From NCBI GenBank assembly GCA_902729315.2, contig LR746274.1, positions 5,235,037 through 5,299,036 on the forward strand: a DNA stretch of 64,000 nucleotides. The letters are read 5' to 3'. Source of the DNA: Spirodela intermedia (Eukaryota; Streptophyta; Magnoliopsida; Alismatales; Araceae). Under the pieces are notes generated by a model. That model saw only the letters and a list, made by a program, of their open reading frames with translations. It was not told where the DNA came from and ran no database searches. A program made the position numbers and the translations under genes. Below are positions 1-11,742 of the stretch, piece after piece (positions within the stretch are counted from its first letter, which is position 1; every line of letters starts with the position of its first letter).

Positions 1-159
1 AATTTACCTAATCAGTGTTGGTTACTTTGAGCCTCATCATGTTTTTGTTCCTTTTATAAATTAAGGTGAAGAAAGAAGCAGTGACAATTTAAACATCTTC
101 TAAATTTGAGTAGCTTGCTTTCTAGGATTCTGATTGAGACATTTGTTATGAGTTTGCAG

Positions 160-3100
160 CTTGATATGCTACAAGAAGAGAATGAGAATATCCTTGACAA
201 GGTACTTCATCTGATAAAATAAGCCATTTTTTGTTTCTGTAAAAGCTGTAAAAGTAGTGATCGGAATTAAACATTTATTTTGAATTTTCTGTCCAGCTTC
301 GTCGTGCAGAAGAAAGATATGAGGAAGCGGAGGCTAGGGTTAGGGAGCTTGAGAAACAGGTCAGTTTAAGTTTGCTGAATGTTCGTAATTTATGAACTAT
401 TTTTTTGATGACTTTCCTTTTAGGATATAAGCAAATAATGGGTCTCTCGCTTTATTTATTTATATATATATTTTAGCCATTTGCTGTTAAAAGGATGACC
501 TTAATAAGTCCGTTCTCTTATTCTCAATGCTTTGACTGACTTTAGTTGTTTGGTCTGCTAAATGAACCAATTTCATCCGTCTTCTTGTTAAATTGACCTC
601 ACACTTCTACAGATCCATAAATGTTGGGCTCATAGGAATCAGACGTTGTCTTGAAAGGTCGTTATGCCAGAAAAGTTCAACTTATCTGATCAGTTTCATG
701 CAAGACATGTGAAGCCCTAAATCGGTTAAACCAAACCATCTGCCTCGATATTTTTCTTGGCAAATCTAGCTTGATTTTTTCTTTATCTTTCTGTCTTCAT
801 CTTGGTTGCAATTCGTGTTTCTTTTTTGAAACCTCTATGTGCATTTTCTCTTTTTTGAAATACAAGAGGTATGAACCCCTCAATAAATGAAATGACGGGT
901 GTCAAAATGGTACAATCTGAACTTGTACAACCTTTTCATTAATAAACTTATTATGGTCAATGCATATAATATCTTGGAATAGCATGAAACAGATGTTTTG
1001 CTTGCTGCCAGATGAATTTTTTGGGCACTTTCATAGAAGCCATTAACTACTTTCTACGAACTCAAAACAATGCACCACCGATCTTCAATAGTTTATTTAT
1101 GGTATCAATTTACCCCCAGAACATGCATGGAAATATATTGGGTGATGCTCTTATCAGATTTGAGATAATTTCTTGTTTTAAATCGATTTCCATGTTCTTC
1201 GAAATCTAATTGGCCATGATTCATAAGCAATTATTTTGGTTCCAGATATCTACTGATATCATACTTATCAATCATATCCAGAATGTGATACGTCCATTCT
1301 ACTGATTGTAAACTTTTTTTGTGCAACGAATTCTAGCATTTAAACCGTAAGTCGGTTAATTTCAAGGACAATTTTCTGTAGTATGTACATGATAACATTA
1401 CCTAGTAGTCTTCATTGATATGCGTGTGGACAGGAGGGCAGGTAGGATTTTACCTAGTAGTTTCGTTGACATGCGTGTTGAACCTAGGACAGGAAGATGT
1501 TAAATCATGATCAACACTGTCAAATGTTTATTTTTTTATAGATTTATTTTTCATGACAATCCTTTTTAGATGTCTATTAAGCTGATTTTTTGCAGGTTGC
1601 TAACCTCGGTGAAGGGGTATCTCTAGAAGCCCGACTATTGAGCAGGTATTTGGATTCTTTGGGGCAACATAATAGCAATCCCTTTTATGTGCCAGCCTTT
1701 GACGGTATTATGTGATGTTTGCAGGAAAGAAGCAGCATTACGTCAAAGAGAGGTAAAACTCACACTTGGTGTCTTGAAAAGCTTGGTTAAGGATTTTAGT
1801 CGCTCTAAACTTTGACTGTAACTTCAAGTTGTCAGCGAAATGTTCAGCATCCCTCTAGCATTTCCTATATTTGCGGTTGTACTGAGGAAGAATGATCATA
1901 TTTTGTCCTTTCTTTCCTAGAAACTGTTTATCTAGGAATATTTTCCCTTCCTAGTATTAACTGGAGGCATCTGATCCCACTTGGGGCTTGTTGAGGGTTT
2001 GGAGAGACTGGGTGATAGGATGAACATCTTTGGAGACTTCTGGTTCGTTGACTATCTCATATCTCATCTCCCTGCAAGAATCTGCCTCAATTGGTACGAG
2101 CTTGTTCTACAGCCTTACAATGCAATCATCTCCATGGATTTCTACAGATTTTGGTCCAGTGCCCCTCCAAGCACGTAGCCATTGATTTTTCCTTCACAGT
2201 ATGTATTTAGGTGAGAGAACAGTACACTGATTTGTCAGAAATTTCTTGTTTCTCTTTGGAAACCTAGTTATGTATCATGTGAGTTACCTTTCAGACCTTC
2301 TAACCTTCCTAGCTAAAAATGAGATCAGAATCCCTATGATCTCCCTCATTCCCTCTTGTGGTAGCCAGACAATGTACTTCCCAGGTTTTGTGGTAGTCAG
2401 ACAACGACCGACTTTCATTTTCTCTTGAGGGATGGAAAAGTCCTGTGAGTAATTCAGGGAGGATGCCGAGTGAGAACTGCAAAATTTTCCGGGGAACCTA
2501 AATCTTGAACCCATTGAAGGTTTGGTGATCAACATTGTTCTGAAGCAAGCTTCACTCTTGTTGTTGAATAACCACCACAGCGAGATTTTTAAGTAGCGAT
2601 AGAGATATGCTAAGCTGAAGAAAAGGATGAAACCAATTAGAAAAAAAAAAGAAGAAATGCTTTCTCTTGCGGCGAATTTCAGTGTCAACCTAAAAAGAAG
2701 GGTTTGGGGTGTCTTGTTGATGTTTTTACTAATGATGAAGTCTTCAAGACTATGCAAATTTGGAACTTGGGAGTTGTTTGCTTCTTAGTTCTACTTTGGT
2801 ATCAATACGCATTGATTGCTCGCATTTGTGATATCTTCTTTTACTTAGCATGCGGGGCTGCATTCTTTTTAATCCAGGCTGCGTTAAAGGCTGCCAAACA
2901 AAATAGCGATGGAAGAGATGAAGAAATAGCAGCTCTTCGACAAAAAATTGAGGCAAGCATTTTATTGACTCTAAATGTTTACTGATACATGAAATGTCTC
3001 TGATACTTTTCTTTTCTCCTTATAGTCTGCAAAAGCTGAGGCTGCAACTGCTATAGAACAATTCCAGGATGCAGAATCTGAGGCAAAGGCTCTTCGATCC

Positions 3101-5685
3101 ATGACACACAGAATGATATTAACACAGGAAGAGAAGGTGGGCACCGGATGATATATGTACTTTGAGCATTCTATTGCTTTGTTGGTCTTCCAGTAACCAA
3201 CTGACGGTTCTATTTTTTTTAAGGAGGAAGTTGTTCTCAAAAGATGTTGGCTTGCTCGTTATTGGGGACTGGCTGTTCAACACGGTAACCTCCTTTTATG
3301 AAGTTGGTATTTATGCGTCCACGACACGATGCACGTTGAACTCCTATTGAAAATTGATGAAATAGGCTTGTTTATACTAACGATCGTGAATATGGGCAAC
3401 CTGGATTTAGAAAGTTGAATCACCTGTGAGATCAAATAAGTATTAGCCATGAAACAGACTTTTGTTTTACAAATTGCCTGTGCAATTCTCACACTATCAA
3501 TTTAAATAAAAAATTTACGGTGCAGCCTCTGTGTTTTCAGTTTGTCATATTACATCGATGGTGATCATAATTTCTATAAGATATTTGACTACGTATTTTT
3601 CATTTTCATTGGGATGCATAGTTGTTTAATTTCATTTATTTTAAATGTATCTGTACATTATCGTCTCAAAATGGTCCAGTAAACACTGCTGGAATAAATC
3701 ATTCTAATGGTATAGAATCGTGCTTGATTTTCTTATCTGTTTTGGCTTCATTTTTCTTGCAGGTATCTATCCTGAAATCGCAGAGTCTAAACATGAGCAC
3801 TGGTCATCATTAGCTCCTCTTCCGTTTGAAATAGTTGTTTCTGCCGGACAAAAAGCAAAGGAAGAGTCCTCGAACCAGGGTAGGATGGCTTATCTTGATT
3901 GCTTTCCTTTGTTTCAATGAACCGATTGTGGGGAAACTGTTATGAATTCGGCTTGTGGTCTATGGACAAACATTTTGTTAACCTTATTCACAATGTCACA
4001 TGGAATTTATTACTTCTTTGACATTAGGTGATGATGATCCTGAGAGAAGGAACAAACCTGCACGTGATTTGAATGACATAACAGGAGAAGGGAGTATAGA
4101 GAGTATGCTCTCAGTTGAGATGGGTCTAAGGGAGCTGGCCTCTTTGAAGGTTAACTTTTTATCCGTCTTTTTAATTCGCTTTGCTCTCGGTTTCCTATCC
4201 ACACTGCTTTTTTCATTATTCATTATCTACTGTTGCCTCCAGAGTTTCTCCGATATTTCTATATGTTAGCCCAAGCTTTGGTATCCCCTTGTTAATTCGG
4301 GCTCTCACTGCTCTCAAAAGTCACAATACCTTTTTGTTGCAACACAATTTTTTTATTTTTTTAAAAAAAATTTAGTTTATCTTTTTGATAACTCTGCTCA
4401 TACTTTGTTCTTTGAAGGTAGAAGATGCCGTTGTTCTTGCATTTGCCCATCATCGGCGTCCAAACCTAGTTCGGCAATCTGCGTCAGGTTCGTTCCCCTT
4501 TCCCTTATCTTGGGCGGTTCTGGTTAATGGTTTTGGTCGTGAAGTGTACCTCGCCTTCTTCATCTTTTGTTCTTGATCGCACACTGCCAATTTCTTCTGT
4601 TCCATTCATTCAATTAGAGTATCATCTGTCAGGTTGGGCTGCATCTCTCGCCTTTGCCTACGATTCTGAATGTGTTGTGTGTTCTTACAGATTTTAAATC
4701 ATCTGGTGATATGAAATTCATGGAGTCATTCGGTAACGACTCGGCCTCCCCTTTTTGTTTTCCCCGATTAATTGATTGGTGGGTTTGCTGACTTGGGTTC
4801 TTCACACCCACTGTTTATGTTTCAGAATTGAACCAAGAGGAAACAGAAGACGTCTTATTCAAACAGGTTGACCCACCCAGCCACCCTCCTTTTCATGTTC
4901 TTCCTCCGGATGCGTCTCCTCTTTATAAACACCATAATGACTCGCCTGTCTGCTCTTTCCACGAAGTGGCATACCCTGAACTTCACCTTAATTTTTTCCC
5001 TGTTTGTTTTTCTTTTATTTTCATTTATTAATGCAGGATATATTAATCTCTACTGGCCATAATTTAAATGCCACATCTCCAGTAAACCCTATTTTCATGA
5101 TAGAACCTTGTTTTCTTTTCGCCTGGGGACTTGAATGAGGTCAGATTATGTTCTGGCTGTAGACAGACGAGGTCCCTCGTTCATCCCCCTGTCGACAAGC
5201 ACCGCCCATAAACCCTAATCTCCCTCCTCGGCAGGCTTGGCTCACATATTTCTGGAGGAGAGCCAAATCCCATGGCGTCGAAGAGGATATTGCCGAAGAT
5301 CGGCTTCAATTTTGGGCGGCAAGGAGCAACCAGGCGCCAAACTCTCATGACGTCGTCGATGGTAATATTTTCCCCCCGTTGATCATCTTCTAACCCCAAG
5401 AACTCTCCGTATGATTCAAAACTGGTCAGTAATTTATGGATCATCATACTTACTTACCCCAAGAAAGAGAAAAAGAAATCTCCCTGCTTTTGGTAATATA
5501 TTTGACGTATCGAATGGAGAGCTGATGCCCGGTTTGATCTGCGTCGCTCTCTTGTTGTTCCTCTCTCAGTGGAGCGAGGTTTGATCGAGCTGAGGAAGCT
5601 CGGGATCGAGCAGCAGCTGTGGGAAGCATCGCGCAGGGAGATCGACTCGGCGTCCACTCCAAAGCCTGGCTCAGAGACGCCGTAG
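160..5685 (+). CDS. SCD2: SCD2-type coiled-coil protein, 3' part (5' end outside window)
   Basis: Thirteen exons join in one frame: 160-201, 297-359, 1596-1645, 1725-1752, 2878-2952, 3026-3136, 3224-3284, 3763-3879, 4028-4149, 4418-4487, 4691-4732, 4826-4866, 5235-5361 and 5570-5685, counting the last as the terminal exon after 13 introns (TAG stop at 5683-5685). The fragment of about 355 residues opens with a charged heptad-like coiled coil ([13 protein letters not shown], then [17 protein letters not shown]), continues through [13 protein letters not shown], and has conserved aromatic blocks [15 protein letters not shown] and [15 protein letters not shown]. This order matches plant STOMATAL CYTOKINESIS DEFECTIVE 2, which is known to act with SCD1 in clathrin-linked membrane traffic during cytokinesis and cell expansion. 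All junctions are GT-AG except the intron at 2953-3025, which begins GC. The start codon and N-terminal region lie left of the window. Family recognition is from memory; the exon structure is read directly. Confidence 0.85.
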
Positions 5686-5893
5686 TAGAAGAGAACCCAC
5701 CCGCGGGCAGAGCTGTTTGATTACTGGGAGGTATCGTATGGTTTCGCCAGACGGCTTCATTAGGGTTTGTTTACTTTGTTTTCCCCCCAGAGAAGGCAAT
5801 TTGTTATACCATGTCTTTGAGAATGATCCACGGCTTATCGGGATCAAATCTTCGCCGGGTTTTTGTAAAATCTTCCTGCCATTTTTGCACACT

Positions 5894-5896
<3 letters not shown>

Positions 5897-5958
<62 letters not shown>
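5897..5958. repeat. (CT)31 microsatellite
   Basis: An uninterrupted CT dinucleotide run about 210 bases after the SCD2 stop. It reads CT on the SCD2 sense strand and may lie in its 3' UTR or just beyond it. Confidence 0.97.
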
Positions 5959-5959
<1 letters not shown>

Positions 5960-6690
5960 GTATTGCTGTTCTTGACGATTTATTTGGTGGATCATCCAAC
6001 CTTAGCTCATCCGAACTCGAGGACCGAAGATGGGGGTAAGTGCCTCCCCCCGTCTGAATGGGTTTTCTGTCTGCAGAATAACCTACAGATCAGAATCACC
6101 CAGAACTCAGATTGATGATCTCGAATCCGGGTTAACCCACCCACTTACCAAACTTAGCAAAAAAAAAAGAAAAAAAGAAAAAAAGAAAAAAAGAAAAACC
6201 AATTCTTCCCTGTAGTTTTCTCAAGATGAGGTCACTCCAGCAGATTCGATAGTTTTCTTAAATGGGCCTCCTCTGGGTAAGAAAGTCAACCGGAAGAAAG
6301 GCCGATTGATGGGAGTACGCTGAGTCAACGGGGCATTGGGGGCTTCAACTTGGACCAGTATATAGGTAGATATGAGGATGGTCAACTCCATGGAATTGTA
6401 GGGTAGGATTGTCAACCCCCAGCTCCTGCTCCGCCCAAGTTCACAAAACCAGAATTTACAACAAGCCCTGTGCGGGGAGGGAGAGGCCTGAGAAGACTCC
6501 ACCATGACGATCATATTTTACAAAAGGCCCACCGGCGAGCGTTCAGTAAAAAAAAACCTGATCAGCGCCTAAGAATAGGCCAAATCCACATCCTTCTTCC
6601 ATGGAGCGACGGCCATCCATCTGAGAATTAGCAACGTGAGCAAGGGGAGTAGCAGCACCTCTCTAGGTGGCGGCGGCGGAGGCGCATTTG
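5959..6690. other. Spacer between convergent SCD2 and ClpC
   Basis: The two flanking genes converge here. The stretch holds an A-rich (AAAAAG)n-like run at about 6160-6197 and no credible coding region. Both 3' UTRs should end in it, but I find no clear AATAAA on either strand. Confidence 0.6.
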
Positions 6691-9600
6691 TCATATTGGA
6701 ATGGGGGTGACTGGCTCGGGGATGGCGGCATCGCAGCCGCCGACGAGGACGGTCACGCTACCATCTGGGTCGACGTCCACGATGGCAGAGTCCCCCTCTT
6801 TGACCTCTCCGGCGAGCATCTTCTCGGCAAGGCTGTCCTCCAAGAGGCGCATGATGGCACGCCGCAGCGGCCTGGCTCCATAGCTCGGGTTGTAGCCTTC
6901 CTCCACGACGCGGTCCCTGAACCTCTCGGTCACCTGGAGCTCGATGCTCTTCACCTTGAGGCGGTCGAAGACCTCCTTGAGCATGATATCGGCGATCTCC
7001 TTGACCTCGAGCTTGGTGAGCTGGCGGAAGACGATCATCTCGTCGAGGCGGTTGAGGAACTCTGGGCGGAAATACTGCTTGAGCTCCTCGGTGACGAGGC
7101 TCTTGATGCGGCTGTAGCTGCTGTCCTTCTCATCGTAGTCGAGGTCGAAGCCGATACGGCGGCCGCCCTTCTCGATGACGCTGCTGCCGACGTTGGAGGT
7201 CATGATCAGGAGCGTGTTCTTGAAGTCCACCGTGCGGCCCTTGCTGTCGGTCAACCGGCCATCCTCGAGGATTTGGAGCATCATGTTGAAGACATCCGGG
7301 TGGGCCTTCTCGATCTCGTCGAAGAGCACGACGGTGTAAGGGCGGCGGCGGACGGCTTCTGTCAGCTGGCCGCCTTCGTTGTACCCGACGTAGCCCGGTG
7401 GTGAGCCGATGAGCTTGGAGACCGTGTGCCGCTCCATGAATTCACTCATGTCGAGACGGATCATCGCCTCCTCCGAGCCGAAGTAGTAGGCGGCGAGTGC
7501 CTTGGCGAGCTCTGATTTGCCGACGCCGGTTGGGCCGGAGAATATGAAGCTGGCGATCGGCCGATTGGGGTTCTTGAGCCCGACTCGAGCCCGCCGGATG
7601 GCCCGGCTGATGGCCTTCACCGCCTCGTCCTGCCCGATGATGCGCGTGTGGAGGGTCTCCTCCATCTTCAGCAGTCGGTCCGACTCGTCGCTCGAGACCT
7701 TCTCCACTGGTATCCCCGTCCAGGAAGAGACGATGTGCTGGATGTCGGCCTCGGTGACGATGGGGCCTTCTTCTCCGGCCTCGCTCTCCGCCTTGGTTCT
7801 CTCCTTGCCCTTGTCGATCAGGGCAGAAATCTGAGCCTTCAGCTCCATCTCTCTATCTCTCAGTTCTCCGGCCTGCCAATTGATATCGGAATATAAATTA
7901 TTACAGAAGATCATCATCCACAGATCAGATTCAGGATGAGCGAGGCGGAGGAGAAGTGACCCAAAGAGGAGACCTTTTCGAAGTCCTGACCACGGACGGC
8001 CTCGTTCTTCTCCTTGGTGATCTGCCTGAGCTCTTTGTCGAGTTCCCGGGCCTCCTCAGGGAGCTGCGATTGAATGGCTGTGGGTTCATTCAAAGGGCAT
8101 TTGCAGTCGGGATGGAGATATAGAGGAAAGCTGGATTGAGAGTGGGCACCTGAGCATGGCGGAGCCTGACACGAGAACCAGCTTCATCAATCAAGTCTAT
8201 TGCCTTGTCCGGGAGGAACCGATCGCTGAAACCAGGGAGTTGTGTTCGTTAGGAAGGAAAGTATATTGTGTTCTTTAATTTCTTCTGATATATGAAAAAA
8301 CATGTACATAACCAATCGTCAATAACAGTGGGGTACTTAATCAAGCAATATAGAGGTAATTAGAAGATGAGAGCCGGAGGTTTGACACATCATGACAGAA
8401 ACCATCCCACATTTTCCGACAAAAAACAAAGAGCAGAGCTCATTTGGCTTTCTGTTCATGGAAATTCATTATAAGGAGCAAGAACCATTACGATTATTTA
8501 AAGGACACGAACTTTTAATCAAGAGAATCCTAGGGTTAAAAAAGTTAATCATTCCAATTTTCCATATACTCTTCTATTTAGCTATTCCTCTCTCTCTAAT
8601 TACATATTTTCTATGTTACAACGCAACTAACGGTGCCATGGCCAACCCTCCAAGATAGGCAGACCTCATTATTTTCATATTTTGATAATCCTGTGGACCA
8701 GAAACCATGGAAAAAGTGAGCGGAATATTTCACTAATCCTGGTGTAATGAAATATTTCCAAGGATTCGGCGAGCTAATGCTTTTTTTTTAATTTTATCGT
8801 CACCAATTTTTTTATTTTGCTCGAAATTAATCCACAACATCTTCCTTTCCAATGGGAGAATCAATAAAAACGTGGTATCCCAGATATAAAAGAAAAAGAC
8901 TAAAAAGGAATTTGAGGGGCAGGTCGTCCAGGAGACCAACCTGATATATTGATGTGACAACTGTGCAGCAGCAACTAAAGCTTCATCAGTGTAACGAAGT
9001 TTGTGGTGGATTTCATATCGTTCACGCAGACCCCTCAGAATAAGTATCGTCTCATCAACCGTCGGTTCTGGCACCTTTACTGGCTGGAACCTTCTTTCTA
9101 GAGCTGGATCCTTCTCTATGTGTTTCCGATATTCGTCAAGAGTGGTCGCTCCAATGCACTAAACGAAGGAAAATGTGAAGAAATGTGAAGAAATGAATGC
9201 AAAGGAGGAATTCAAGAGGGCCAAAACAACAATTTCCACCAAACATATCATCCTCGTAATGGGCACTCAAAGAGGAAACTAAATGAAAATTCAAGTCACA
9301 AGTGAAAGAGAGGATACGTGACAGGCATACCACAGTAACATTGTGAACGTTAGAGTCGTGGGAATAGCTGCTGCAGAAGCATCTCATCAAGGAGCACTGG
9401 GAACTGGAGAACATGGTATAACTAAAACATAGGGACTAGCCTGATGCAGAATTAAAAATTTCATTTGTAGGGCCTTTTTTTTTTATAGAGAAAGTTAGCA
9501 TGTACGCAAATGGACAGGGGCTATGTTAAACGTTTCTGAACTATTTACAGAACATATTAATGGGAATTACCCAAGAATCTGATCATCTAGACATACAATC

Positions 9601-11742
9601 TTCTGGATGATTTCCATATTTATCAAAGTTGTTTACGCGAAACTGTCAGGCCAGGATGGAGCCAAAAGTATATAAAATTAAACAATGGTTTACACCTACA
9701 AATAGGACGAATTAAGAATAAGCATCGAGTGAATTCAAATCACCTGAAGTTCACCTCTGGCGAGAGCAGGTTTTAAGATGTTCGCTGCATCTATTGCACC
9801 TTCAGCTGCTCCAGCTCCTATTAACGTGTGTACTTCGTCAATAAAAAGGATTATTTCATTACTCTGTTTGATTTCCTCCATCAGCTTCTTTAACCTTTCC
9901 TCAAACTCTCCACGATATTTAGTACCAGCAACCAGAAGTCCCATGTCTAGAGTGATCACCTGCATGCGAATCAAAATAAGTTTTGATGTTGCAAAAACCG
10001 AGAGAAAAGTTTTCAAATATCGAACCTTCTTTCCTTCAATTGTTTCAGGAACATCCCCAGTAGCAATACGCTGAGCAAGCCCTTCGGCAATGGCTGTCTT
10101 TCCAACACCAGGTTCTCCGATAAGGCAGGGGTTATTCTTTGTCCGCCTACCTAAGATTTGAGTCACGCGTTCTATTTGAGTCTGCCTTCCAACGACAGGA
10201 TCTAATTTTCCCTGAAAAGGAAGAACAAAGTCAGTCACTCAATTGCCCAACCTGGCAGAGCTAGTCGGCTTTAACGAAAAAGTCACAGATTGAAAATGTG
10301 CCAGACCTCCTCAGCTAATTTTGTTAAATTGGTACCATACTCCTCGAGCGTGGGCATCTTATTGGCGCTGTTTCCTCCTCCAACTCCCGCGCCAACAGTT
10401 TCTGCACTTTCCCCTACCATCCTAATAACCTGTTGCACATTATTTCTATATTAGATATGGTGAATGCAATGCATTGCGGATCAAGATGTTGCTTGGATAT
10501 AGAACTTGCCTGAGTACGAATGTTGCTTGGATCAGCCCCAAGGCTCTCAAGCACACGGGCAGCCACGCCTTCACCCTCACGCAGCAGTCCAAGGAGCAAA
10601 TGCTCAGATCCAATGTAGTTATGACCTGGAAAACTCGACAGGTTTCAAGGTTGGATTTCTATAAACCATTGACACCCATTGTAAAACACTTGCCGTCCTT
10701 ATCATGGGTAGCTCATCAAAGCCATCTACCATGGTGAACAAATGCTGCAAAAAGCACAACTATGGCTCCTTAAAGGGAAGAAAATCAAGGGCATGATGAG
10801 ATATAAAACTGATGAGTGTAACCAGAAAGAAAACTTTGCTATATATGCCAAACACAGGATGCCTAAGAGATCCGAAAACTTTGTCATGAGTAATTTCCAG
10901 AACCCTATTTCTCAAAATATACCATGACATTCCTAATTGATAAAGAAGTAAAACTTATTTATACTGTCGGCTGCAATTTGTCTCAGAAATGAATGGTTTA
11001 TGAGAATCCCTTTATTCAGTAATTTCGACCCGATTCCTCTTCAATTCTAATTAGGAAAAAAAACCTTCAAGAACGAAGATCCATTCTCACGCAAGTTATA
11101 TCTTGGAAAAAAATGGGTTGCATTAACAAAGTGTTTCGACAAACAAAATCACACAACAGGTGCTTAAAAGAGCGTACCAAGTTGGCGGGCTTCTTCTAAT
11201 GATAGCTCCAACACTCGTTTTGCACGAGGTGTAAATGGTATCTCAACAGCAACAAATCCACTGCCCCTTCCAATAATTTTTTCCACTTCCACACGGGCAT
11301 CTTTCAGGTTGATTCCCATGGATTTCAGAACTTTAGCAGCAATTCCTGTTCCCTCTCCAATAAGACCCAACAGAATCTGCTCGGTACCAACAAAGTTGTG
11401 TCCAAGTCTCCTTGCTTCCTCTTGAGCAAGCATAATAACTTTGATGGCCTTCTCTGTAAAGCGCTCAAACATGGCAACAGCAACTGCACGACAGGGCTTC
11501 CCCTGTGGTGCAGAAATATATGATGCTACCACTGAATGAAGACTACGGTCAGATTGCGACACAAAGTCCAAAGAATTACAACTCCGCAATCCTGAGAATC
11601 CTCGGATTCTGACAGGGCGGGCTACATTTGTGCACAACATTCTGGGAGATTTTCTGAGCTTTCCAGAGCTACGAATCTGTCTAGGTCTTTCATTCACAGT
11701 TGATCTTGTTAGAATAGCAGACTGCACTAGAGTCCCAGCCAT
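6691..11742 (-). CDS. CLPC: Chloroplast Clp protease ATP-binding subunit ClpC (Hsp100/Hsp93)
   Basis: Nine coding exons on the minus strand, 11742-11178, 10625-10510, 10429-10307, 10211-10026, 9959-9744, 9158-8941, 8225-8150, 8063-7974 and 7872-6691, join in frame to 923 aa, close to the usual 920-930. Residues 1-90 are Ser/Arg-rich like a plastid transit peptide; MFERFTEKA at 91 starts the double Clp-N domain. AAA-1 has Walker A GEPGVGKT (300-307) and Walker B LFIDE (D371/E372). The UVR motif lies near 521-550. AAA-2 has GPTGVGKS (643-650) and LFDE (D715/E716). ClpC is the stromal AAA+ unfoldase that feeds substrates to the ClpP/R core and also serves as an import motor at Tic110; those roles are family knowledge. 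Intron 2 has a GC donor (10509-10508). Exons 7-9 use mostly G/C-ending codons, whereas exons 1-6 do not. CLPC1 and CLPC2 cannot be told apart here. Confidence 0.97.

Noticed and set aside
6667-7404. 245-codon open frame on the plus strand
   Set aside because: It is exactly antisense to ClpC exon 9, whose G/C-ending codons suppress stops on the other strand.
8392-8658. 88-codon open frame in ClpC intron 6
   Set aside because: It is on the opposite strand inside an intron, with no similarity; I considered and dropped a plastid-DNA origin.
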